A DNA stretch of 64,000 nt from NCBI GenBank assembly GCA_022316685.1, contig JAKJHU010000014.1, positions 3,095,001 to 3,159,000 of the forward strand. Direction: 5' to 3'. Shown one piece after another: positions 50,881 through 62,800 of this stretch (positions are counted from its first letter, which is position 1; the number at the start of each line of letters is the position of its first letter). The DNA comes from Progne subis subis (lineage: Eukaryota; Chordata; Aves; Passeriformes; Hirundinidae). Position numbers and translations under genes: made by a program. Under the pieces are notes generated by a model. The model saw only the letters and a program-made list of their open reading frames with translations, had not been told where the DNA came from and did not search any database.

Positions 50881-53800
50881 TTGCAGACTTCTGATGGCTG
50901 AGCTGACTGGTGTCGGGTCAGAGAAGTTGAAGAACCTCAGATGGATTGATCAGACCAGACTTTCTGGGGGTGGGAATGCAGACTGGAGAGGTCTGAGGTG
51001 GAAGAGAGCTGTGTGCAACATACAGTGATAGTGTTTTGCCCTCCTGACAGACCTTCTCCTCAGGGACTACCACAGCAGCCTGACTTTTTGTGAGCACTTC
51101 TGGAAATAAATCTCACCCACTCAGGAAAATCAATGCAGGCTGCCAGGCACTGCTGTAACTAGCAGGTCTGTAGAATTTTTTTGTTTTTTTAATGCCTCAA
51201 GATCATTTCTGGGAGCTCTAAAACTGTGTAAAAAACCCTTTTCTGGCTTCATAGTCTTGTCAGAAATCCCTCTGGGACACTGTGGTCCCTGACTGTCTGC
51301 TCAAGAAATTTTTACATCTGCTTGATTAGTTGCTACACACTGATGTTGTTGTGGATTGCTACAGTAATCAAGGAAAAAAAGGTGGTATGGAAAGATATTC
51401 TAACAGTCCTGGAGAGGACCAAGAGGAAGTTTGGGTAAAAAAATCCTGATATTGGGAGGATAAGTCAAACACCCGGCATGGCTGTTAGCCTTTTAATGGA
51501 AAGCAGCTCAACCACTGGCAGGATCTATCCCTACAGACTGAGCCTGTGGCTATTATCAACTTTTCCTATGTCCTTGCTGCTTGTAAATTTAACTCCACAT
51601 CTCAATAATTTTAAACTAAAGACGCAGCAGCACTGCAGAGAAAGGAAACAAAATGCTTCCCTAACACATTGCTCTTTGAACACACCCCTTCTCGGTATGA
51701 AACTTAGTTTCTCTCTGCTGCTTATACTTGAATTTGTGCCTCTCTTTGCTCTCCGCTGTGGTTGAGAGCAGTCCCAGTGTCTGCCCTCTCATAATCACAA
51801 AATCCATTTTAAAGAAAGTGTTCCTGGCAGAGCAAAGCCCATTGCACACAGTTGTGAGTGTCTCTAGCACTACAGCCTGTATTAAATGTATTATCATCTT
51901 ATGTTGCAGGGTAATTCTCCCTCTGCTGCTCTCTCCAGTGCTCCTGCCCCCTTGGAGCTGTGTGGAAGTGGGACTCGAGTGCTTTCAGTCTGCTGCTGAT
52001 CTGGACGGATCAAGGTGCGAAAATGCCTCCCAGCCCTCCTGCTTGTTCCCAAGAGGTTTGGAGCAGTGCTGCTCGTCTGCCTCCTCGCTTGGAGAGAACC
52101 ACTGAAAGGAGGATCAGTGACCATTCCAAAGCTGTCAGGCTGGGTGTGGCTGGCTCAGGCGCCGGGAGGAGATATCCTGGAGCTGGGATGAGAAATGACA
52201 CAAAATCTGCCTAATGAAGGCTCCAAATTTGGCTGTGGGCACACAGAGAGTATTTTTAGCCTTCAGGCTGTTCCCAGCCCTCAGGTGTTACCGTTTTGGG
52301 CCTGCAGTGTGTTTGCCTCCCACAGCCCCGTGTCCGCTCTGAGCACGGGCACCGCGCCAGCGACCGGAGCCGCTGGATGTGGCAGCAGCAGGAGCATCCT
52401 GTGCCAAAGCCACCTCCTGGGCCTGGCTTAGTGAACACTGACCAAATGCTTGCTCAGTTTAACAGAAAAAGCCCCCAGATATGTCAACATGTGCTGGCAG
52501 CTGAAAGCCTTCGTGTGTGACTCTGTAGGGAATACAGTTGTGCAGGAGGTGACAAACTCTGAGGGTGTCACAGCATTGATGGGAGCAAATGCACGTACAT
52601 TATTACTGGACATTATCATATAAATTATCACCTTCTCCATACTTCCCAAGTGCACTATAATCTTTCATAGTGCTGCTCCTTACCGTGCAAGGAGCAACAA
52701 GGGAGCTGGTGCCTCAGTCTGCTTTCCACAGGATGAAAGAGCAGCATTATTGTGACAGCATTTGTCGAGTTGTCCCCTGTGCCTGGAGCACATCCAGAGC
52801 CATCCACCCCACACCTGGGAGATGAGCGGAGCTGATCTGACACTGCATCTGCCTCCTCTGTTCAATGCTCCTCATAAACACAGGAACAACTCACACCAGC
52901 CTCTGTGGAAACTGGATCTTACCAGCCCTGCTGTCACAAGTATTTCAATCTTTGCTTAAAGGGGAGAGAAGCAGAAGTCTGGAGACTTCTGTCTCTAGAG
53001 ACAGAGAAAAGATCCTACCTTTGATGCACAGTTGCCATAGTAAAACCAAACTTGTTTCGTGCAAAGGATGTGAAAAGGTAAAAGTTTGAACTTAGACCAA
53101 GCAGGTTCATTATAGGAAAGAAAATAATAAAGGTAAGAGCTGCAGGGAAGGAAAATACTCCTTCAGATGGTCTCACTTGATCTGTGATGAAATAAGGAGC
53201 CATTGAAAATGGCTTTAATGTGTTTCAATTATCTGGCTTTCAACAGAACTTGCCAAAGTCTGAAACCACAAGTTTTCAGTAGGAAGGTGATAATGATGGA
53301 GATGGGGCTCAAAAACATAAACAAGGGAAACTGAATCTGATATGGGCAGTTTGCTTGAGGTTGTTTTTAAAAAACAGAATTTCTTTCCAAATCCTGCCTG
53401 TCTTAGTCTGTCAAGAAGATATATCTGTGTGTACAGGATGTGCTCAACACCAGCATGATATATCACTGATGAATAAAGGACTTTGTAGATGGATACCTGC
53501 AGATTTAACACATAAACAAATCCTCTTTCCATAGTCCCCTGATACCTGTTGAAACCTAATGAGCAGAAACATGTCAGGGAATGCTAACAGCTTTTTTTTT
53601 TTCCCCAGCAGCTTCTCTTCAAATGCCTAATTGGTACCAAGTCCTGACACTAAAAAGGCTTGCAGAAATTGTAACTGGCAATCTGAAAGCAGTGTTTGCC
53701 AGGCAGGAAGAGATTTCTCCCTGGGTTTGTAGAGTTAATTCAGCTGGCCATGTAGGGTGGATGGGTGCTGCAGCACCTCATGGCTCCCCAAGGGGCCCAC

Positions 53801-55878
53801 GGAAGCTCTCCAGGTTACTCTCTTGAGCATTTCTCATGGCTAGTTTGATGCCAGCAATGTTTTGCAAGCCCTTGAGGAGGTTTGCAGTGTGACATTGCCC
53901 CATACCCAGGCAGGAGAGATGCTTGCCTCCCCTGCTTGGCATAGGAGCACAGGCTTGCAGGAAAGGAGCTGCAAGGACACTTCATGGGCAGGTCTGGGCA
54001 TCTTTCCACTAGAAAAGCAAAATATGACCCATACTCAGGTCTTCTTCCTGTCTGAAGTAATTTTTTATCCAGTTTTTTATCTGTCACAATACACAAATGA
54101 ATCCATCCTCTCTTTACATGTACCAACCAGTCTCTGAAGCTCATGTGCCACTGACAGTGAGCACAGGGTCACTCTATCCAGCATGGGGCAGATCCTGGGA
54201 CTTTTACTCTGATTTTTCTCTTTTTCTTATTTCCCAGCAAAGATCTCCTTTAGACAAGCCATCTGTAATTATAACTGAGCTGATGTTTGCACCATCCCCC
54301 CAGAAACTATCTTGTTTCCACAGCCCCAGGTTTTGCCTCGCAGAGTGTGCCTGGCTCAAAACTTCTTTTTGCCTTGGAGGAGCTCAAAGGAGGCCAAGGG
54401 GAGATGCTGTGGTTTGACCTGACTCTAGCTGAAGTCAATGTAACTTTTCTTCCTCTCATCCTATTCATTTAACATTCATCAGGGCAGGGTTTTCCATGTG
54501 GGGATGAAGTTTGCAAGTGCTGCGGTGTGGTGAATAAACCTAAGGCCACTATGACTGTGGAAAATAAATTTATCACAGTGAACTCGCTGTGCAGGGCAGA
54601 GGTAGCTGTGGTATGTTGTAAAAAAAGACACCAAGTACAAGGACCTGGAGGTAAGAATAATAACCAAGAAACTCTGCTCTGCATGTACACTGGAGGTTTC
54701 TGATCAAAAGCAACACATTTTTTAGATTATGGAAATTATTTATGAATGGTGTCTGGGGAATTCTAACTGGTACAAATGAAAGGAGCTTGTCCTCCTCTCC
54801 CTGCAAAGCCTCTAACTTTTCATCTCCTGCCTGCAGAACTGAAAACTGGGCTTTTATTTGCGGAAAGGAAATTTAGTAAAAATATATTCTTAAAAGTGAT
54901 CTGATCACTGAGGCTGGGGGAAAAACATTACAGCTGCAGTATTTAATATAATTTAAAAGCTGATTACTCCACATGTGGAATAAGTACTTTTCATAAGGCC
55001 TTCTACTGCATCTGGTATGCACCCTAATTTGTATTAATGGCTCCTAAGGAGCCATCATAGTTTATCAAGAAAGTAATATGCATTTTAAAAGCATTCAAAT
55101 AAAGATTTACATGATAAACCTTAATAGCTCTGGAATGCATTATTAGCTAACATATACTCCCAGAAGCAGTCACTCACTTCTGGCAAATTAGATAATTCAG
55201 GAAGCCATGAAAAGCTTCAGGTCAGAACTAAGCTGTTGCTTGGTCACTCTCTAGGATTTATTCAATGCATTAAGGGGCACTTTCCATCCCAGCCTTTGTA
55301 CTGGTAAGTGGTTATTTTGTGCATAGGAGAGCTGCTATGATTCCTTCTGAAGAAAACAACCTGTTAAGCTTTAAAGCTCATTATTTATCACAAAATGCCC
55401 TTATATCTCTGGCAATATTTCCCTGCAATTGTCCTGTCAGCCAGATGCTAAGTAAGATACCAGTATAAACCACTTTCCCAATATCTGTGAAATATGGCTG
55501 GTAGATAACAATGTTACTGAGATGATGCTTTTAAATCATGAGAAAAGCCAGGCAGTAAATTGATGGCTTCTATAAAACCAATGGAAAAATTAATATTGTG
55601 GGGGAGCAGGGCTGAAAACTGCATTTACTCCAGCAAGATGAGAACAAGGCAACAGTGCAAATGAAAATTCAATAACTCTTAATTGTGTGTGTTGAAGACT
55701 GGGACCCCTCTGATACAAAAACTTCCATGGAACAAGAAAAAAATACATCCTAGGGAATAGCTATGTGCTCCAAGTAAAAGGATTAACTGACCTTTCTCTG
55801 CTGTAGTCAAGAAAACTAAACTTTAAGTGTACTTCTTAGTAAGAGTAGTTGTGTCCTTAAAAATGAGTGATTTACACT

Positions 55879-55879
<1 letters not shown>
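50881..55879. other. Unique non-coding DNA outside the speculative exons
   Basis: Apart from the candidate exons at 53609-53751 and 54238-54417, I recognise nothing here. 51970-52375 carries a loose CpG cluster (about 17 CpG in 400 bp, densest at 52320-52375). An acceptor-like CTGCTCTCTCCAG ends at about 51939, ahead of a Cys-rich open frame. 54900-55600 is AT-rich, nearly CpG-free and resembles conserved non-coding DNA. It includes a perfect 9-bp palindrome at 55037-55055. Confidence 0.5.
55037..55055. repeat. Perfect inverted repeat (9-bp arms, 1-nt centre)
   Basis: ATGGCTCCT-A-AGGAGCCAT. Arms pair perfectly with a single central A, so it reads as a dyad-symmetric protein-binding site rather than a stem-loop. 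It sits inside the AT-rich, low-CpG block 54900-55600. The binding factor is unknown to me. Confidence 0.9.

Positions 55880-55917
<38 letters not shown>
55880..55917. repeat. C38 homopolymer
   Basis: Thirty-eight uninterrupted C, flanked by TTTACACTT and TGAGTTCTG. This is exceptionally long for a C:G mononucleotide run. The - strand is G38, which can form several stacked G-quadruplexes or a triplex and would exclude nucleosomes. Long poly(dG) strings are known near some avian genes, for example beta-globin, where they mark hypersensitive sites. Here no gene is recognised nearby. Exact length should be treated as uncertain. Confidence 0.95.
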
Positions 55918-56440
55918 TGAGTTCTGAACTGACATTTTCATGCTGTCAACTCCATTTTCTGGCTATTCTGTATTTGTGAATTATTCTTGTGTGGACAGCC
56001 TTAGCACAAGGGACTCGTTTTGTGCTCCTTGCTGGTCAGCTTCATGGTGCTGGCTGGGCAGGAAAGGCTGCTGCCCAAAAAAGAGGAAATATTTGACTGC
56101 CCAGACCCATCCTCTGCATCTGTGTTGTATGTATTGACATGGTACTGCCTAAAAGTGGGGTTTGGGTTCTTTTTTTTGGTCCTTAGACTTTGCCCTCTTG
56201 GGGGCTTGTGCTCTGTGCTTTATCACCTTCTCTGAAACTTTGGAGGGACTGCAAATATTTGTGTATTCCACTGCCAGCTGGGATTAATGAGAGCAAAAGA
56301 GCAGGTCTTAAGAATTCTTATAAACTACACTTTTCATAGAGAAAATGCTGGAGAGTCTTAGCTGTTGCGAGCTCTGATAGTGAACAGCTCATGAGGCAAA
56401 TTGTCCTGAAAGATTAAAGGCCTTAACTAATCTTGAGTGG
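55918..56440. other. Unique non-coding DNA between C38 and the TATA-like site
   Basis: No gene is recognised. Short frames of 65-71 codons are present on +. A T9 run near 56167 is the only simple repeat. Confidence 0.5.
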
Positions 56441-56443
56441 CAC

Positions 56444-56870
56444 TATAAATGTCCCCCCTCCTTCATGGGGCATGTGCTGCTAAAGATCCCTCACTGCGGT
56501 CTGGGGAAGGACAAAACGAGGGAAAACGGGCTGGAAGGAGGGAGGGGAAATTCTACCAAAGCCATCTGCTTTTTACCCATGTCTCCGAAAGCGTGTGCCG
56601 AGGTGAATTACGGCTGAGCAGGGCAAGCAGGGGCCTGGCAGAGCGCTGTGGCAGTGACCAGTGCCTGGCAGAAGGGGCATGGATTGCACCACCCAAAGTC
56701 AGCAAAGCCACACGGAGCTGGGCTGTGCCGAGTGCCCGGTGCAGGGCACCGCTGGCTCCTCACCTGGGCTCCATCCCAGCCAGCGTGAGAGCAGCGCTGC
56801 CTGGCAAGGCACAGCTCAGCCAGCCCTTGCTGGCAGCAGAGTCATGCTGCTCGCACGTCTAACAGTGAAG
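56444..56870 (+). promoter_or_regulatory. TATA-like site followed by GC-rich, CpG-bearing segment
   Basis: TATAAAT at 56444-56450 lies directly before a GC-rich block (56470-56870) holding about 19 CpG in 400 bp, above the local background. A 137-codon frame opens at 56449 and covers the block to 56862. Its only early Met lies inside the TATA-like motif itself, so a transcript started about 30 nt downstream could not use it. The peptide shows no recognisable motif. Promoter-like composition is seen; promoter function is inference. Confidence 0.2.
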
Positions 56871-59800
56871 GAGAAGCTGGAAAAGGATTTTCTGGGGATT
56901 TGCTTGGGTGGTTTGTTGTTTTCGAAAGGCTGTATAGCAGGGGCTGAAGGGAGCAGGGTCGAGTTACTGCCTGTGAGGAAGGGAATTGTGCCATCTCTGT
57001 TCTCTTGGACAAAAAAGCACAGCTTTGGGGGAGTTCTGTGTACCTTGTGTTCCAGAGATGACTGAGTTACTCCCTTTGGAGCCCCTCTGCCGAGGCTGCT
57101 TTCAGGTCAAGAGTGAGTTCGCTGCAAAGGGGAGTTTTACCGGGGGAAAGAAGCTTCCCTGCCCTGACCCAAACTTGTTGCCTGTTTACAAAACAGCTAA
57201 ATGTCCATGAGTGAAATCACAGATCTGAAAACCTGGGCTGTCCCCAAAGAAGCTGCAGCTGCCTTCGGGGTAAATGACGCACAGCTTTGTTTTGTGCTGG
57301 GGGTGGAAGGGAAATGTGGGAGAAGAGAGTGATAGTGCTGAAGCCACTCTTGCTCCCAATGTATTGCAGCTGTGTTAATTACCAAAGAGTGGGAACAGCC
57401 TTGCCCTCACAGCTATGGGTGATAAAAGAGTGAGTTAGGGGGTGCAGTGGTCAGTTGAGGTCTGCTGGCTTGTGCTGTGAGGAGGAAGGGACAGGAAGGA
57501 GCAAGCTGGAAATGCAGAGAAGGAGCCAGAGTTGTGTGGAGCGACTCATGGAACTGCAACATAGCAAAGGTATGAAAAACTTTCAAGTAACATGGGACTG
57601 TAATGTAGAGAAGGTATTTTTGGTAATGAGGTACTGATACTTGAGGCCCCCTGAAGTTTCTAAAGAAGCGCTCTTGAGTGCTGTGGCCATCTCAATGACG
57701 ATGACAGGGAAGAGGTTTGGGAAGTGCCGCACTCCCTGAGATCTGTGGAATGTGACTGGGAGCTGTCCCTGCCCCCCTTGGACAGGGTGTCCCCGAAACC
57801 ACCACAGTCCTGCCTCAATCCTTGCCTCATTTCTGCTTTTATTTTACATCTGTATGTCTCCAATGAAGCACCTAAGAGAAAGCATGTTCATGGTCTTGAC
57901 CATACCCTTCTTCTTGTCCGATGAATGTCCCTCACAGTCCAGGCTTGGGGTGGAGTAAAACTCCTGGTGAGACCATGGGAGGCAGCAGAGGGGGGCAAAG
58001 GATCACCTGGGGTATTTGGAGGGAGTGGTAATGACAGAGGAGGGCAATAATGTGGGTTGTTGGGGAAGCCAACAGTGGGTGACTCCCACCCTGTGGTGCT
58101 TTTCCTCGGCCCAGGAAGGGGAAATGATCCTCCCACTGATGTTTCCCTGTTAAGTAAGCCAAGCAAGATAAGGCAACGGAGTCTGGACTCTTGGTTCTCT
58201 TCCTTCCCCTGAGTGTCTCACTAATAGCAGCCTGGGATGGATTTCCAGCTGGGTTAATTACCTGTAATTGCCTGCAGCTTTCTGGCCAGCCTCACCTCTC
58301 CCCAGGAGGTGATGGCCCCAGTGGGAGCAGCTGGGATTTGATGCCCAAGGAGCTGCTCCTGCTGCGTGTGGCCAGATAACACCTGCACACCTCTTCTCCC
58401 TTGCTCGGCATTGGACTGCTTTGGGCATCCTTGTAAATTCAAGTACTTGAGGGAAAGTAAATGTTTTGGTTCCCACTAATTTGATAAAAACTTTAGAAAT
58501 GTGCATATAAAAATAGTGGGTTTTTCACGTTGGTTTGTTGTCACAGATTTCCTTCAGCTGCCTGATGCAGTTCATCTCTACTGCAGCGCAATGTAGTTTC
58601 TGGGAGCTGTAATGGGAAAAAATGACCCTCAAAAAGAGAGTTCAAATATTCCTATAAAGACACAACAAAGTTTTCTTTTTCTTCCTTCTCCAAAGCTAGG
58701 CTTTGTTTTGTGTGCTTGGAAAAAAAAAAGAAAGCTGATTAAGAGGTTTAGGTGCATTTGGTATCTGTTTACGCAAAATCCAGGGCTTAGTTGTGATAAA
58801 AGCAAATCTGGCTTTATTGTTTCTCTTCCACATTTAAGTGATCACAGAAAGAGCAGCCATAGCCCAACTGCTCAAACACATTATTTTCATGTTTGGTTGT
58901 TGCTTGCATTAGTGTAAAGTCAGACTTTGAAATGAATTTTCTGCAAATTTGTCTGTATGAAGTCGGGCACAAAGCAGTTCAAAGCTTGGCATGGCAACAG
59001 CAAAGGGGAAGCAGTTCAGAAATCCAGGGAAACAAGGCTGGCAGCATTTCAGTGTTATTTACCTTCCTCTATAATCTCACTTGTGAATACTTGGGCTAGT
59101 CAAAAATATATTGTGCTCCTCTCCATTCTCCTCCTTCATTAACCTGTGGTATTCATTAACTGAAGAACCTCTGGGTTTTACGTGATCCTCCAATGTCCAT
59201 CTCAAATAATTGTGCTAATTAAATAGGTAACAGAAGGGTTTGGCATGGGAGTGCAATTCCTGAGATAGAATGGACTTGTCTGTGAGTTATGAGAGCAATT
59301 TGAGTAATAATATTTAGCACTAACAAATTAAATTTTGGAACTCCATAAAAATTCATGCTTCAAGGCCTAAAGTTAATCTCTGTCAGGGTAAGACCACTGT
59401 TGGCGTAGATTATCCTGTGTTTACTAATTAAGGGATTTTTGTAGTTTCCTCAGCAGGCTAGTTGCTGGCTGGCTTTGAAGGCAGGATTGCATCTAAGCAG
59501 AATATTTTTCTTACCTGGATGTCAGCTCTTACACTAGGTGCACTGACCCGGGAGAATAGAGCAAAAATGAGGACAATTCAGTGAATACAGGAGACATCAT
59601 CCAGGGTTTAGTCATTGTGCTGGGGTTTGGGAGGCTGGCTGCTAGCTTTGTTTTAGGCTTCCTACGTGTTTTGGTACAATACAGGTAATTTTTCTGGGCC
59701 TTTGTTCATCTACTTACAAATAAGAAAATACAATCCCTCTTCTGACACCTTTTCAGCTGAAACACACACCCTTCACTGAGCAGGGGTCAGTTCCTGCTGT

Positions 59801-62800
59801 GGGCTGGTACAGTCGGTACCTGGCATCGTGGAACATTGAATTTGAGGATTTTCATTTTTAGCTGTGATGCTGCTGCCACTCTTGATGATAAGGATGGCAG
59901 CTGTAGTTTTGCTTTTCCTGGAGATTATTGGTTTCAGCATTTATTTTTATGTTTCATTGTCTTACAGTAAAAACTACTTTTCATGTATAACAGCCTGTTA
60001 GTTGGATTTTTCAATTGTGAGGATAGTTAGTAAAGACAACCAGGAGTTAACAGAAGGTGAAGTAATTTGACAATGTCTCTAGAATCTGAATGAGGAAATT
60101 AGGGTTAATTTATGATAAAACGCTTCTTTTGCAACACATATTCTGTCTTATTCACACAGACTTAGTGAAAGTGATACCACAGCACAAGACACATCTGAAA
60201 TCTTAGGAGCTGGGAGATGGTGTCATGCTGGTTTTTTTTATGTCTAGTAATAAAATAAATTATAGATGAAAAAGATGGGTTTGAGAGGAAAAGGGATTCT
60301 GTTTGGATAAACAATGTTTCCTAGTCACATGTACACTGAAAGCCAGAAATATATGAAAAAACACATAAGAAGAAATAGGAAAAAAGTGCTATCCTGGGAA
60401 ATGAGAGCTTGAGGATCTGAAAAACAGTCACTGCTTCAGAGAGGGAAGGTTTGTTTCTACAGTTACTATGAAACCTCATGAATGAAAGATGTCGTTCTGC
60501 TGTATTTGTGCTATTATACAGTGCAATTTACTGGCAGGTAACAAGCTCTTTGAATGAAAAGCTGATGGTCCTGTTACTGTGACGCTGTAAACACACAACC
60601 CAGGAAAAAAAGTGCTGAGAGAAAGAGCTAGAAAATGATGTGGTCTCATTAATTATCCCCCTGCCTTTCACTTGCCTATCCACTTTGCTCTCCCTCTCTC
60701 CACCCCAGGGCATTACTTATCATCCATCCAGCCCCTGAGAGCTGCAAAACCATCATTCAGTACCTGTGATACTGCAATTCATTTGCAGCTGCTGCTGTCC
60801 CAATCTTTCATTCCCCTTTGCTGCCCACACCAGGGTTCAGAAATCTGCCTCAGGAGGCTGAGGCAGGCAGAGAAGGTTTGTGTGTGTGATGTTGAGGTGC
60901 TGGGGTGTGTGCAGCCCCCCCTGTTCAGACACCATCCACGCTGGCTCGTGGCCCGGCGCGTTCTTGGGCTGCACGTTGCACTCATTGCAACCTCCTAAAT
61001 GCATTTAATTGATCTTTATGGCTGCATGTTTGTCTTCCACCTGGCTCAACACGAGGCTTTAATTGGCTGCCAGTGTCCCGCACATCAATAATAAATATGG
61101 CAATTAGCTGAAATTGTACTTGTTATTTGGGGAATTCCTCTGTGTTATGTATCACGCACGAAGGCACGAGCTGAACACGCAGAAATGCATTCAGTGCTGG
61201 CGATGGGCTCCTGTGCCTGCAGCAGTTAATGATGCCAGTGTTTTATCCCCAAAAATGGAGACTTTAGGATAACAGGTGACACCTTCAAAACAGGTTTGTG
61301 TGAGAGCAGCTGTGAAATCCCTCAACATTAAATCAGTTGCCCACATCTCGCCTGTTTTCTAGCCTGTAGGGAAGATGTGAAGGCTGTTAAGAGTTTTTGT
61401 AGGCTGGGAGCAAAAGATCAGTGCCCCCGTTCTCAGTTCTGTTTGCCAGAGAGGTCTGAAGGGACTCTTGATGACGAGCTGCTTTGAGAAATAGTAACCC
61501 TTAATTTTGGTGACTCTTTGTAGATAAAATGTTTTTATTGTTGGTGTTTCCAGCTTCCAACACATCCCAAATTTGTGATATTGTATTTCTGTCTCCCACC
61601 AGTCAGAATAAGGCAAGGCCACAACTACCTAGTAATAAATAGAAGAAAGGCAAATGGCTCTGTCAGGCCTCTGAAGAAATACTTGTGTTGGATGTTTGTA
61701 TCAGCTTTGAGATGGGAATTTGGGCTGGTTTTTGTTCATCTTTAGCTGACAAAGATTAAAATCCTATTTTTGCTCAGTCCCTGGCTATTGTTGACACTGT
61801 CCTGTATAATCCCTTCTATTGGGTTATCAAACTCCATCACAAAATTAATGAAGGCTTGTTCCCCCATCACTAAGAGATGCTTTTCATATTCTAATCCTTT
61901 TGGGGTAAGGTGATTTGACACCTAATATTTCAAGACAGAATCTATTATGAAAGCAAAATTAAGCAACAACATTTATTCTCTGATTTCCTTTATAAACTCC
62001 GACGTATCTTGGCACACTTCACTTTTGTATCTCTGATTTATGCATAAGAGATGGAAGTTACCATCGTAAAAAATGTTAAAATCATTAAAGATGCTGTCAC
62101 AGGTGACTGTGATATTTATTCATGTGCATCTGGGGAGCTTCTAAGGCTGATGATGTGGTTCAATAGAAATTACAGAGTGGGAGGTTTTTTTTCTATTAAC
62201 AGTTGTTAAGTGTGTCAAAGCTGGTGAAGTCAGAGGAGCTTTACAAAGACGAATGCACGAGAAGCATGACAGCTGGTGAAATTCATTGATGAATTCTAGT
62301 AAGATTGATTGGAGAGAATCACCTCCACTTCTTATGTGCTGGCGGATTTTAAATTAATTATATTTTAACTGGTTTGGAAACAGACCTGAGAACAAATTTG
62401 TGGAGCCCAGTGTAAGTGGTGGTTCAATAAATGAAAGATGTATAGAAAAGTAATCATTTTAGCTGTGTACAGAATGAAAAAGAAATCAAACACCGAAAAT
62501 ATTATTACAGTGCCATTAACATAAATCAATTGCATGCTCGATCCTCAGAATCTTTTTTCATTTCTGGTCATCCTATCTCATAAAGTCTTAAATGGTTATA
62601 AAAAGAGTGCAGAGATTGACAGTAAAAATGATTAGAGACGTGTAAAGATTTTTGTAAGAGGGGAGGCAGTGGCCTGGAACTGCTTAGAAAAAAGCTTTAG
62701 CTGCACTGGGAGGTTTGAGCAGCTCAACAGGACCAAGACAGGTTGTAGGTGCTGAATAGTGGTCCCTCTATCACTTTGCTCACCCCACCCTAACCCTCAG

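Larger units (their letters stand above)
49151..54568 (+). other. Speculative three-exon gene model, unrecognised small protein
   Basis: Pieces seen: a TATA box (49151); ATG at 49335 with G at -3 and +4, opening MARNYLHLTVVALMDS; a donor TCAG|GTACTT after 49383 (phase 1). A branch point TGCTAAC (53582-53588), T11 and CCCCAG end at 53608, with a second CAG at 53611. The frame then reads ASLQMPNWYQVL and continues to a donor-like CAT|GTAGGG after 53751 (phase 0). A long pyrimidine tract ends in CCCAG at 54237, followed by QRSPLDKPSVIITEL and a stop at 54415-54417. AATAAA occurs at 54533 and 54563, with a GT-rich stretch beyond. The predicted product has about 123 residues, with a hydrophobic but short N-terminal stretch and a Cys cluster near the C-terminus. 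I know no family that matches. Both donors are weak, the phase match has about a 1-in-9 chance of being accidental, and real sequence offers many such combinations. This is inference, not annotation. Confidence 0.12.

Noticed and set aside
51940..52016. Internal exon candidate between CTCTCCAG and AAG|GTGCGA
   Set aside because: The donor is weak and I could not link it to any other exon. The Cys-rich frame has no family resemblance.
53028..53045. RFX X-box-like GTTGCCATAGTAAAA
   Set aside because: The right half-site lacks the final C of RGYAAC. One mismatched site without context is not informative.
54474..54693. Cys-rich open stretch across a GAG|GTAAGA donor
   Set aside because: It overlaps the candidate polyadenylation signals of the speculative model, has no acceptor with a proper pyrimidine tract and resembles nothing known.
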